A stretch of 64,000 bases of DNA from the NCBI RefSeq assembly GCF_003574215.1, contig NZ_AP018558.1, forward strand, positions 1,219,001 to 1,283,000, given 5' to 3'. Shown here one piece after another: positions 17,136 to 25,275 of the stretch (within the stretch, counting starts at the first letter, position 1; each line of letters begins with the position of its first letter). The notes under the pieces are model-generated. The model was not told where the DNA came from. It saw nothing but the letters and a program-made list of their open reading frames with translations, and searched no databases. Source of the stretch: Hydrogenophilus thermoluteolus. Its GTDB lineage: Bacteria > Pseudomonadota > Gammaproteobacteria > Burkholderiales > Rhodocyclaceae. The position numbers were made by a program, and so were the translations under genes.

Positions 17136-17450
17136 ATGGAAAACGAAGTCAGTGACTTTCTGATTGTCGGACGGACGGTCGATGGGCGTCGTTTCCGCCC
17201 CAGCGACTGGGCAGAGCGCCTCTGCGGCATCATGGCAACGATGGGGGCCGACAACCGAATGCGCTACTCCCCCTATGTCCGCCCCGGCCCGATGATCGAT
17301 GGTGCCAAGACCGTCGAAGTAGATGCCAAACTGTACCACGTTCAGCCGATGGCTTACCGTTTTCTTGTCAATTTCGCCAAGGACAACAACCTGGAAATTC
17401 GCTATCGCGACGTTTGTACGGTTGCCCCGCCCGAAAAAGAGGCCAGTTGA
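17136..17450 (+). CDS. DUF3579 protein
   Basis: A 104-residue protein of a family found mainly in betaproteobacteria. FLIVGRTVDGRRFRPSDWAE and the middle block YSPYVRPG are the recognisable parts. No catalytic motif is evident and function is unknown. It stands alone between ppiD (divergent) and rpsT (convergent). Confidence 0.85.
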   Translation: MENEVSDFLIVGRTVDGRRFRPSDWAERLCGIMATMGADNRMRYSPYVRPGPMIDGAKTVEVDAKLYHVQPMAYRFLVNFAKDNNLEIRYRDVCTVAPPEKEAS

Positions 17451-17485
17451 ACGGCGCGGAGGGCGCAGCCGATACCGCAAGGAAT

Positions 17486-17512
17486 AAAAAAGCGGCTCTT
17501 GGCCGCTTTTTC
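17486..17512. terminator. Bidirectional intrinsic terminator, DUF3579/rpsT
   Basis: AAAAAGCGGC (17487-17496) pairs perfectly with GCCGCTTTTT (17502-17511) around a 5-base loop. It can serve both convergent genes. Confidence 0.9.
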
Positions 17513-17539
17513 GTGTCAAAGCCGACGGGAAACAAACCA

Positions 17540-17803
17540 TCACGCCATGGCTTTGATCTTGGCGACCAGCCGACTCTTATAGCGGGCAGCGGCATTTTTA
17601 TGAATAATGCCTTTGCCCGCAATCGAATCGATCACCGATTGCGCTGCTTGGTACGCCGCTTGGGCCTGTTCTTTGTTGCCCGAAGCGATCGCAAGCCGAA
17701 CCGACTTGATCGCTGTGCGCAGACGTGAGCGAAGACTGCGGTTATGGGCACGGCGCTTCAAGTCCTGCCGTGCACGTTTGCGTGCTTGTGCCGTGTTGGC
17801 CAT
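17540..17803 (-). CDS. rpsT: 30S ribosomal protein S20
   Basis: An 87-residue, very basic three-helix protein: MANTAQARKRARQDLKRRAH ... GIIHKNAAARYKSRLVAKIK. Binds 16S rRNA early in 30S assembly. Divergent from murJ, the usual neighbour in related genomes. Confidence 0.98.
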   Translation of the reverse strand: MANTAQARKRARQDLKRRAHNRSLRSRLRTAIKSVRLAIASGNKEQAQAAYQAAQSVIDSIAGKGIIHKNAAARYKSRLVAKIKAMA

Positions 17804-17880
17804 CTTATCCCCAATCGAAATTCATGCACCAGAAACTATAATTCTAACTTTTTCATCACCCCTTTGCAAGGCGGTTCTGG

Positions 17881-19419
17881 ATGAATTTCCTCAAAACACT
17901 CGCGCAGGTGAGCAGCCTGACGCTCCTTTCTCGCCTCCTGGGGTTCGCCCGTGACGTTTTGATCGCCGCCCTTTTTGGGGCGCAAGCGGCTACCGACGCA
18001 TTCGTGGTTGCGTTTCGACTTCCCAACCTCTTGCGTCGCCTCTTCGCCGAAGGCGCGTTCTCCCAGGCATTCGTTCCCGTCTTGGCCCAGACGCAGCGCA
18101 CTGCGCCTCCCGAGCGCACCAAAGCGTTGATCGACCGGGTGTTCACGGTTCTTTTCGTCACCGTTGGCGTCGTGACGCTCGCAGGCGTGCTTGGTGCCGA
18201 AGGGTTGGTCCGCGCAGTGGCGCCTGGGTTCGCTGCGGATCCGGAACGTTTCGCGCTTGCCGTCGCGATGACCCGCTTGACGTTTCCCTATATCTTGTTC
18301 ATGTCGCTCGTGGCGTTTTCCTCGGCGCTTTTCAACACCTGGGGCCATTTTCGTCTGCCTGCGGCTACACCGATCGCGCTCAATGCCGCGTTCCTCTTAC
18401 TCCTCACCACCGCGTGGGCGATTGGCGACAACGATCCGTATTGGCTTGCCTATTCGGTGCTTTTGGGGGGAATCCTGCAGTGGCTCTGGCACTGGTGGCA
18501 ATTGCCGCGTCTGGGCTTGACGCCACGCTGGGACTGGCACCCACGCGATCCCGGCGTGCGGCGGATACTCACCCTGATGGGGCCAGCGGTCTTGGGGGTT
18601 TCCGCCGCGCAGATCTCGTTGCTGCTCAATACCCTCTTCGCTTCTCTACTCCCCACAGGAAGCGTCTCCTGGCTGTACTACGCCGATCGTCTGATGGAAT
18701 TACCGGCAGGCCTTTTCGGCGCGGCGCTCGGTGTGATCCTCTTGCCGCATCTCAGTCGTGCGGTCGCGGAACGCAATGAAGTGGGGTATCAGCGCTTGGT
18801 CGACTGGGGTTTGCGAATGACGCTCCTCTTGACTGCTCCGTGCGCGCTCGCGTTCGTGCTGATTGGGGAACCGATCACCTTGGCGCTCTTTGCGCGTGGC
18901 GCGTTCACGGAACACGACGCGCACGCAACGGCATTGGCACTGACTGCGTATGCGTTGGGTCTGATTCCCCTCATCGGTGTCAAAATCTTGGCGCCCGGAT
19001 TTTACGCGCGCGAAGACACACGAACCCCGGTCAAAGGGGCAATCCTTTCGCTGATCCTTACGCAACTTGGCAACGCCCTCTTTCTTTTCCTCTTCGATTG
19101 GGGCCACTGGGCCCTAGCGTTGTCGATTTCGCTCGCCGCCTGGGGCAACGCCGGGTTCTTGCTCTTTCACTTGCGCCGCCGCGGCCACTTCGCGTGGCAA
19201 CCCAACTGGCTGCGTTTCCTGCTTTCCCTTACGGTTGCGCTACTTGTTCTTGCGCTCTTTCTCGCTACCACCGAGCCATGGGTGGCAGCGAAAACCGCAT
19301 CCGGGCAATGGATCCGTTTGCTGGGCGTGGCGCTTTGGGTTACCGTTGGCATGGCCACCTATTTTTTGGCTCTTCGGCTCACTGGGTTTCGCTGGGCATC
19401 ACTCAAACGGCCGTTGTGA
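17881..19419 (+). CDS. murJ: Lipid II flippase MurJ (MviN)
   Basis: Moves lipid II across the inner membrane for cell-wall synthesis. 512 residues with about 14 hydrophobic helices. N-terminal SLLTLLSRLLGFARD-type signature (seen as SSLTLLSRLLGFARDVLIAA) and LPNLLRRLFAEGAFSQAFVP are diagnostic. Start ATG 17881 fits family alignments. Its last 21 bases overlap the end of the convergent EAL frame. Confidence 0.97.
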   Translation: MNFLKTLAQVSSLTLLSRLLGFARDVLIAALFGAQAATDAFVVAFRLPNLLRRLFAEGAFSQAFVPVLAQTQRTAPPERTKALIDRVFTVLFVTVGVVTLAGVLGAEGLVRAVAPGFAADPERFALAVAMTRLTFPYILFMSLVAFSSALFNTWGHFRLPAATPIALNAAFLLLLTTAWAIGDNDPYWLAYSVLLGGILQWLWHWWQLPRLGLTPRWDWHPRDPGVRRILTLMGPAVLGVSAAQISLLLNTLFASLLPTGSVSWLYYADRLMELPAGLFGAALGVILLPHLSRAVAERNEVGYQRLVDWGLRMTLLLTAPCALAFVLIGEPITLALFARGAFTEHDAHATALALTAYALGLIPLIGVKILAPGFYAREDTRTPVKGAILSLILTQLGNALFLFLFDWGHWALALSISLAAWGNAGFLLFHLRRRGHFAWQPNWLRFLLSLTVALLVLALFLATTEPWVAAKTASGQWIRLLGVALWVTVGMATYFLALRLTGFRWASLKRPL

Positions 19420-20214
19420 CGAGGCGGTTGTTTGCTCCTTTTGCCACAAATGGAAAAATTGGGCGGCAGAAAGCGGCCGAGCAAACCAATACCCTTGGAA
19501 AAAGTCGCAGCCCAGACGCAACAGATGGTCCCACTGCTGCGCGCACTCCACCCCCTCTGCCACCACCTGGAGTCCTAGCCGATGGGCCATCTGGATGGTC
19601 GCATCGACGATCGCGTCGTCGCGTTCGTCCGACGCCAGCGGCGTGACGAACGTGCGGTCGATCTTCAGCTCCGACAGCGGAAAGGTATGCAGATACGCAA
19701 GCGAAGAGTATCCCGTGCCGAAATCATCAACGGCAAAACGCACCCCCAACGTCGCCAAACGTTGCACCTGCTCCTGCGCAAGTGCCGGGTCGTGCATCAT
19801 CGCCGATTCGGTAATCTCCAATTTGAGCGCACTGGGCTCGACACCGCTTGCGGTAAGCGCGGCGCAAACCGTCTCATAGAGCATCGTGTCGTAGAGCTGA
19901 TGCGCGGAGAGATTGACCGCAATGCTCGGAAGACGCAAACCGGCTTGACTCCACTGCACCCACTGGTGCAACGCGTGCCGCAATACCCAACGACCGATGG
20001 CCGGCATCAGCCCGACCTGTTCGGCAACCGGGACGAAGCGTGCTGGCGGAACCTCTCCCAGCTCTTCATCGCGCCAACGCAAGAGTACTTCTGCACTGAC
20101 GATCGCGCCTGTCCGATCGCAAATCGGTTGAAATACGAGATGAAACGCATCATGGTGGATCGCAAGGCGCAGCCGTTGCTCCAAACGACTGCGTGACGTC
20201 GCCGCTTCGTGCAA
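19399..20214 (-). CDS. EAL-domain frame (C-terminal half of a split GGDEF-EAL protein)
   Basis: A 271-codon frame with an almost complete c-di-GMP phosphodiesterase domain: AEVLLRW (EAL variant EVL), NLSAHQL, LEITES, VDDFGTGYSSL, LKIDRTFV and EGVECA, all the metal and catalytic positions. The ATG at 20214 sits inside what should be the GGDEF-EAL linker, so the real product is probably made as part of the upstream protein after a -1 shift at 20223-20229. Independent translation is possible but no clear ribosome site is seen. With a repaired frame the whole protein would be about 826 residues. Confidence 0.8.
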   Translation of the reverse strand: MHEAATSRSRLEQRLRLAIHHDAFHLVFQPICDRTGAIVSAEVLLRWRDEELGEVPPARFVPVAEQVGLMPAIGRWVLRHALHQWVQWSQAGLRLPSIAVNLSAHQLYDTMLYETVCAALTASGVEPSALKLEITESAMMHDPALAQEQVQRLATLGVRFAVDDFGTGYSSLAYLHTFPLSELKIDRTFVTPLASDERDDAIVDATIQMAHRLGLQVVAEGVECAQQWDHLLRLGCDFFQGYWFARPLSAAQFFHLWQKEQTTASSQRPFE

Positions 20215-21878
20215 ACTCCGGGTAAAAAAGCAAAACGGTTTCCCCCCTCCCCCTTTGCACGATACATCGCAAGACCCGCAGCGCGTAAGAGCGCGTTTGG
20301 ATCACGCTCGTCGTCGGGATAGAGCGCGATCCCGATCGAAGGAGAGAGTTGCCATTGGTTTTCCCCCACTTCGAACGGCAAAGCGAACCGATCCAGCAAG
20401 CGCTGCGCCAATTGACTGGCTTGCGTCGCTTCGGTGACGAACGTCACCGCGACGAATTCGTCTCCGCCGACACGGGCAGCAAGATCACTGGCGCGCACCG
20501 TCGTGCGGAGCCGCTCAGCCGCAGCACGCAACACCGCATCGCCCACTACATGCCCGGCGGTGTCGTTCACCCATTTGAAGCGATCCAAATCGATGAACAA
20601 CACCGCAAGGTACTCTTTGCGCCGCCTCGCCTCTTCGCACAAACGGGGCAGTTGGCTGAGCAACGCCGCTCGGTTGGTCAAACCGGTCAGTTCGTCGGTC
20701 AAAGCACGGCGACGCAATTCCGCTTCGATGCGGCGCTGCTCGGTCACATCTTGGTAGATCGAAACGAAGCCACCAGAGGGAACCGGTTGCCCGATGATAT
20801 GGAGCACGCGACCGTCAGGGCGCGTCCGTTCGAGTTCGTGCGGCACAAAACTGCGCGCGGCGCGAAGCCGTTCCGCCAGATACGCTTCGGGGTCAGCGAT
20901 TTCCCCGTACTCACCCCGCTCAAGGTTGAAGCGCAGCAACGTCGCGAAATCGACGCCTTTTTCAAGCAGTGACAACGGGAAATCGAAGAGTTCGGCAAAC
21001 TTCTGGTTCCATGCAACCAATTTCAAGTCCGCGTCGAACAAGGTCACCCCACTGGGGAGATGATCGACCAGCGTTTGCAAGCGATCCCGCGTGACCTGTA
21101 CCGCGGCTTCCGCCGCTTTGAGCGCAGTGACGTCGGTGAAGGTCGAAACGAAACCTGCCGGCCGCCCCTGCGCGTCGAAAAAGGGTTCTCCCTGCACCAG
21201 ATGCCAGCGCCCGTCAGGGTGTTGGCGTTCGAGACGGTGCGGCTGGAATGTTTTGGCCAACGCAACCCGTTCCGCGACCAACCGTTCCGGGTCGCCCGGC
21301 CCATATTCGCCGCGGGATGCCGGAACCCGAATCAGATCGGCGAACGAAACCCCTTCGTAGGCCAACGAGCGGGGCAGATCGAGAATGGCGAACGCGCGGT
21401 CGTTCCAGTAGCGCAACCGCAGGTCGGCGTCGAAGACCATCAGACCAACCGGCAGCGCCGCGATCACTGCGTTGAGCGTACGCGCTTTTTCAGCGAGTGC
21501 GACATCGAGCGCCAAATGGCGATCGTCGAAACGGTTGATTCCGTAGGCGAGCCGTTTCCCTTCCGGCGTCGTGAGGACCACCACCTGCACGATACACGAA
21601 CGGATTTGGCCCGCTTCAAGAACCACCCGATACTGAACCACCCCTTGTCCGCTGCGATAAGCCGCTTCCACTTGGCGTACGAACGCGTCACGATCCTCGG
21701 GGAGAAGATGCGCCAAAAACACTTCCCGCGTCGGGGATTCGTCAGCAGCGATGCCGTGCTGGCGGCGAAAGGTTTCGGACCAGACCATCGCACCGGTCGC
21801 CAGATCGCGAACCCAGTAGCCCCAGCCCAACGCATCGAGGACGCGGGCAAGCGCAGCGTTGAGATCATCACGGGGCAT
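20007..21878 (-). CDS. PAS-PAS-PAS-GGDEF diguanylate cyclase frame
   Basis: Up to residue 550 this frame encodes three PAS-like sensor segments (about 1-110, 135-250 and 280-385) and a GGDEF domain with the intact active loop RVGGDEFVAV near 472 and the inhibitory RxxD site (RASD) five residues earlier, so it can probably make c-di-GMP. After heptamer TTTTTTA the zero frame runs on for about 70 codons of low-quality basic sequence to 20007, while the EAL domain continues in the -1 frame. The start overlaps the phosphofructokinase end by 11 bases, indicating coupling to that gene. Confidence 0.82.
   Translation of the reverse strand: MPRDDLNAALARVLDALGWGYWVRDLATGAMVWSETFRRQHGIAADESPTREVFLAHLLPEDRDAFVRQVEAAYRSGQGVVQYRVVLEAGQIRSCIVQVVVLTTPEGKRLAYGINRFDDRHLALDVALAEKARTLNAVIAALPVGLMVFDADLRLRYWNDRAFAILDLPRSLAYEGVSFADLIRVPASRGEYGPGDPERLVAERVALAKTFQPHRLERQHPDGRWHLVQGEPFFDAQGRPAGFVSTFTDVTALKAAEAAVQVTRDRLQTLVDHLPSGVTLFDADLKLVAWNQKFAELFDFPLSLLEKGVDFATLLRFNLERGEYGEIADPEAYLAERLRAARSFVPHELERTRPDGRVLHIIGQPVPSGGFVSIYQDVTEQRRIEAELRRRALTDELTGLTNRAALLSQLPRLCEEARRRKEYLAVLFIDLDRFKWVNDTAGHVVGDAVLRAAAERLRTTVRASDLAARVGGDEFVAVTFVTEATQASQLAQRLLDRFALPFEVGENQWQLSPSIGIALYPDDERDPNALLRAAGLAMYRAKGEGGNRFAFLPGVCTKRRRHAVVWSNGCALRSTMMRFISYFNRFAIGQARSSVQKYSCVGAMKSWERFRQHASSRLPNRSG
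20223..20253 (-). other. Slippery heptamer with upstream SD-like purine tract
   Basis: On the coding strand, GGGGGAGGGGGG (20253 to 20242) is followed 12 bases later by TTTTTTA (20229 to 20223), read as T_TTT_TTA in the GGDEF frame. A -1 slip here gives F-F-T-R-S-L-H-E and enters the EAL frame exactly. The layout resembles dnaX frameshifting, but a homopolymer indel gives the same picture. Confidence 0.55.
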
Positions 21879-23106
21879 CGCTTCGCTCGGTCAAAGTGGC
21901 GAACGGAAAAAAATCGGGAAGCCCGTGTGCCCCACAGGGAATCTGCGGACACCCTTCCAAGAGCGGCAAAAGATAGTCGAGAAATGCGCTATCGACCTGA
22001 AAAGGCGCCGCAATCCACGATGCGGGAAAGCGCCGTTCGCGATTCCCTACGGTCGCGGCATCGACCGCTTCCATCCGCCAACCGCTGGTTGCTGGGTCAC
22101 GCACGACCCCAACCATCACGCCCGAACGCGTCCCTTCGTCGGCCCAAGCGACTGCGGTCTCGCCCACCTGCCAGGCGACGCGGTGGTCGACTGCACTCAC
22201 CCAATGCGCCGCGGCGCGCTGAAGGTAATCCGGGACCGCCACATGGACCTTTGCGCCCAGGGCGTCACGCAACCAACCACCAATCACGCTCCCCGCCCCG
22301 CCTAGCTGCACGTACCGCCGTTTTTCCGCCCCTTGATATGCAAGCGGTTCGCCATCCAGTGTCGCCCCTTCGGCGACGACCACGGTACAGTAGCCCGTGC
22401 GCGCGATCGCGGCATCCGCGGCAGCGAGCAACGCCGTTTTGTCCCAACGCATTTCCGGCAACACGATGAGATGGGGCCCCTCGTCGGCCAAAACCGCCGA
22501 CGCTGCTTTCACCGCCGCGGCCAACCAACCGGCGTTGCGCCCCATCGTCTCCATCACAAACGCGCGCGCCCCTTTTGCCGGAAACGACGCGAGATCCAGT
22601 GACGCCTCCAGAAAGCTGGTGATCAAATAGCGTGCCGCCGAAGGGTAGCCAGGTGAGAAGTGGGTCCCTTCCAGATCGTTGTCGATCGTCTTGGGAATGC
22701 CGATCACGGTGAGCGGGATGCCCCGCCGTTTCGCTTCACGGTCGATCTGCGCGACCGTCGCGATCGACCCATTCCCACCGTTGTAGAGCAACGCGTCGAT
22801 ATCGTAGTGCGCTAGGACCTGAAACAACAGGTCATACGGAGTCGCATCGATTTCAGGATCCGGAAGATCACGCCGTGCCGTGCCAAAAATACCACCTGGC
22901 GTATAGCTGAGTCGCTGCAGTTGCTCGGCGGACAACGGCGGGACTGCGATCAGATCACCCGCGAGCAACCCGTGCATCCCGTAGCGCGCGGCAAAAAGGG
23001 TCAGCCCGCGGCGTTGCGCCTCGGCAATCACCCCGGCAGCGCTTGCGTTGATCACTGCCGTCATTCCCCCAGACTGGGCATAGACGATACGGCGAATCGC
23101 ACCCAT
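21868..23106 (-). CDS. pfk: 6-phosphofructokinase, probably PPi-dependent
   Basis: Phosphorylates fructose-6-phosphate. 412 residues. The catalytic block is PKTIDND (138-144); the lysine (139) replaces the glycine of ATP enzymes and is a marker of PPi-dependent Pfk. METMGRNAGW and VVVAEGA also fit. The phosphate-donor loop reads YNGGNGS (108-114) where ATP enzymes have GGDGS and PPi enzymes usually GGDD/GGND, so the donor is not certain. ATG 23106 has TAGGAG upstream and a good sigma70 promoter at 23135-23163. The end overlaps the GGDEF gene. Confidence 0.85.
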   Translation of the reverse strand: MGAIRRIVYAQSGGMTAVINASAAGVIAEAQRRGLTLFAARYGMHGLLAGDLIAVPPLSAEQLQRLSYTPGGIFGTARRDLPDPEIDATPYDLLFQVLAHYDIDALLYNGGNGSIATVAQIDREAKRRGIPLTVIGIPKTIDNDLEGTHFSPGYPSAARYLITSFLEASLDLASFPAKGARAFVMETMGRNAGWLAAAVKAASAVLADEGPHLIVLPEMRWDKTALLAAADAAIARTGYCTVVVAEGATLDGEPLAYQGAEKRRYVQLGGAGSVIGGWLRDALGAKVHVAVPDYLQRAAAHWVSAVDHRVAWQVGETAVAWADEGTRSGVMVGVVRDPATSGWRMEAVDAATVGNRERRFPASWIAAPFQVDSAFLDYLLPLLEGCPQIPCGAHGLPDFFPFATLTERSDAP

Positions 23107-23134
23107 CGGTGGCTCCTACACAGTACCACCGTTC

Positions 23135-23163
23135 AATATAGCACAAGGGTGATGTCGTGAAAA
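23135..23163 (-). promoter_or_regulatory. Sigma70 promoter of the phosphofructokinase gene
   Basis: On the minus strand TTTTCA, 17 bases, TATATT, with a TG two bases further upstream of the -10. It lies 29-57 bases before the start codon. Confidence 0.6.
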
Positions 23164-23201
23164 AACGCGCGACCAGAAACGGGTGCGCCGATTCGAATCG
23201 C

Positions 23202-23771
23202 TCACCCGCCAAGTAGATGAGGCCGGGCCAAGCAAAGCGCTGCCAAAGACTTTCCGTCACGCAATTGCCCACGCTCAGCACGGGCAATCAATTCTGCAAC
23301 CGGTAACAAGAAGACCTCGAGAAACTCCCCCTCGTCAAGCCGAGCAGCACCCGGGACGATTTCGGTTGCCAGCACCACGTGGATCACTTCGTTGCTGTAG
23401 CCGACACACGGCCAAAAGCTGCCGAGTAAGCGACACTGCTTTGCGGTATATCCCGTCTCCTCCTGCAATTCACGCTGCGCACAGGTGAGCGGATCTTCAC
23501 CGGCGTCGAGCTTCCCGGCGGGCAACTCTTCGACCACGGTTCCAACCGGGTGGCGGTATTGCCGCTCCATCACCACCCGGTTGTGGGCATCGAGCGCAAT
23601 GATCACCACCGCACCAGGGTGGCGGATATACTCGCGGGTTGCCGAACGACCGTCCGGCAAACGGACTTTGTCGCGCCAGACATCGAGTAGCTTACCCTGC
23701 CAGACGCGCATTGAAGCAACCGCTTTTTCGACGAGGTGACGATCTTCGTCCCGTTTGTTCGACTCGTTCAT
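23202..23771 (-). CDS. nudF: ADP-ribose pyrophosphatase (Nudix)
   Basis: A 189-residue Nudix hydrolase that likely splits ADP-ribose into AMP and ribose-5-phosphate. The Nudix box GKLDAGEDPLTCAQRELQEE-TGY is complete (G-x5-E-x7-REL-x2-EE-x-G), and the N-terminal IRHPGAVVIIALDAHNRVVM plus QYRHPVG fit the ADPR class. It follows nuoN by 15 bases, so it is probably the last gene read from the nuo operon, with an NAD-related clean-up role. Confidence 0.9.
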   Translation of the reverse strand: MNESNKRDEDRHLVEKAVASMRVWQGKLLDVWRDKVRLPDGRSATREYIRHPGAVVIIALDAHNRVVMERQYRHPVGTVVEELPAGKLDAGEDPLTCAQRELQEETGYTAKQCRLLGSFWPCVGYSNEVIHVVLATEIVPGAARLDEGEFLEVFLLPVAELIARAERGQLRDGKSLAALCLARPHLLGG

Positions 23772-23786
23772 CGCACCGTCAAGCGG

Positions 23787-25259
23787 TTACAGCGATGCGA
23801 TCATCGCGTACGCCGCAAGGGACATCAACCCCTGTGGCATCAAGCCAAAGAGCGCAAGCGCCAACGCATTCCCGGAAAGCAGCACCCGGGTTTCGCTGGA
23901 AGCGATCAGCGGCTGACGCTCCGTCGGCTCGTCGAAATAGGCGAGTTTGACGACGCGGAGGTAGTAAAACGCGCCGATCAACGACATCACCACCGCAACC
24001 ACCGCGACCCACAAGTAGCCCGCCGCGACCACCGCTTGCAACACAGCCAATTTGGCGAAAAACCCGACGAAGAACGGAACGCCCGCAAGGGAAAACATCG
24101 TAATCAACAGCATCGCGGCGAACCACGGACTTTTTTGGTTCAGCCCCTTGACGTCGTCCAGCCATTCCGCTTCAAAGCCCGCGCGCGCCATCAGCAGAAT
24201 CAGACCAAAGCTTGCCATGCTCATCACCGCATAGACGATCGCGTAGAAAAGGGTCGCGCTGTAGGCATTCAGGGCTAATTGATGGTTCCCTTCCACTACG
24301 CCGACCGCGAGTCCCAGCAGAATAAAGCCCACATGGGAGATCCCAGAGTATGCGAGCATCCGCTTGAGGTTTTTCTGCGCGATCGCCGCAAGATTCCCCA
24401 ACACGATCGACGCCACCGCCAGGATCATCAGCATCGGTTGCCAATAGTGGGCGTATTCGAAAAAGCCAAAGACGAGCAGGCGAAACGCGAGCGCAAACGC
24501 AGCCAGTTTCGGCGCCGAAGCAAGGAGCAGCGTCACCGGAGTGGGTGCGCCATGATAGACGTCGGCGACCCACATATGGAACGGAACCGCACCGAATTTG
24601 AACGCAATACCCGCGACCAAAAAGGCGAGGCCAAAACCGAAGACACGTTCGTCGCCAGGGCGGAGCGCGGCCACCGACGAAATTTCGGGAAGCGACAACG
24701 TAGCCGTAGCGCCGTAGATCAGCGAAAGACCGTAGAGGATCAAACCGGAGGCGAGCGCCCCGAGCACGAAATACTTCATCCCCGCTTCGGCACGCAACGC
24801 GTGGTTGCGGTCAAACGCGACGAGCGCATAGAGCGCGAGCGACATCAACTCCAAACCGAGGTAGAAAAGGAGCAGATGATTCGCGACCGTGAGAATCTGC
24901 ATGCCCAAAAGGGACAACAAGACCAGTGCGTAATACTCGGCCCGCTCCAGCCCCCGCTCGATCAGATAGAAACGGCCGTAGATCAATGCCGCAAAAACCG
25001 ACAGGTAGATGAAGAGCTGCACCACCAACGTGATCCAATCGACCAGAAAGATCCCGCCGAACGTGGTCTGTACGCGCGGATCGCCGGAAGTGAACACCGT
25101 AAGCAGCGTCGCGACGATCACCGCCAGTTGCGCGACCACATAGTTCCACTGCCGCCACCGCTCACGCGCAAAGGCCCCAGCGGTCATCAAAACCAGCGCA
25201 GCGAGCGCGATCACGATCTGCGGGGCCAACAACGCAAAATTGGGAAGTTCCAATGCCAT
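23787..25259 (-). CDS. nuoN: NADH-quinone oxidoreductase subunit N
   Basis: Antiporter-like membrane subunit of complex I, 490 residues and about 14 helices. It has the proton-channel lysine/histidine helices (EAGMKYFVLGALASGLILYG and AAIAQKNLKRMLAYSGISHV). Last nuo gene, 16 bases after nuoM. Confidence 0.97.
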   Translation of the reverse strand: MALELPNFALLAPQIVIALAALVLMTAGAFARERWRQWNYVVAQLAVIVATLLTVFTSGDPRVQTTFGGIFLVDWITLVVQLFIYLSVFAALIYGRFYLIERGLERAEYYALVLLSLLGMQILTVANHLLLFYLGLELMSLALYALVAFDRNHALRAEAGMKYFVLGALASGLILYGLSLIYGATATLSLPEISSVAALRPGDERVFGFGLAFLVAGIAFKFGAVPFHMWVADVYHGAPTPVTLLLASAPKLAAFALAFRLLVFGFFEYAHYWQPMLMILAVASIVLGNLAAIAQKNLKRMLAYSGISHVGFILLGLAVGVVEGNHQLALNAYSATLFYAIVYAVMSMASFGLILLMARAGFEAEWLDDVKGLNQKSPWFAAMLLITMFSLAGVPFFVGFFAKLAVLQAVVAAGYLWVAVVAVVMSLIGAFYYLRVVKLAYFDEPTERQPLIASSETRVLLSGNALALALFGLMPQGLMSLAAYAMIASL

Positions 25260-25275
25260 GGTGTCTCACCCTTCC

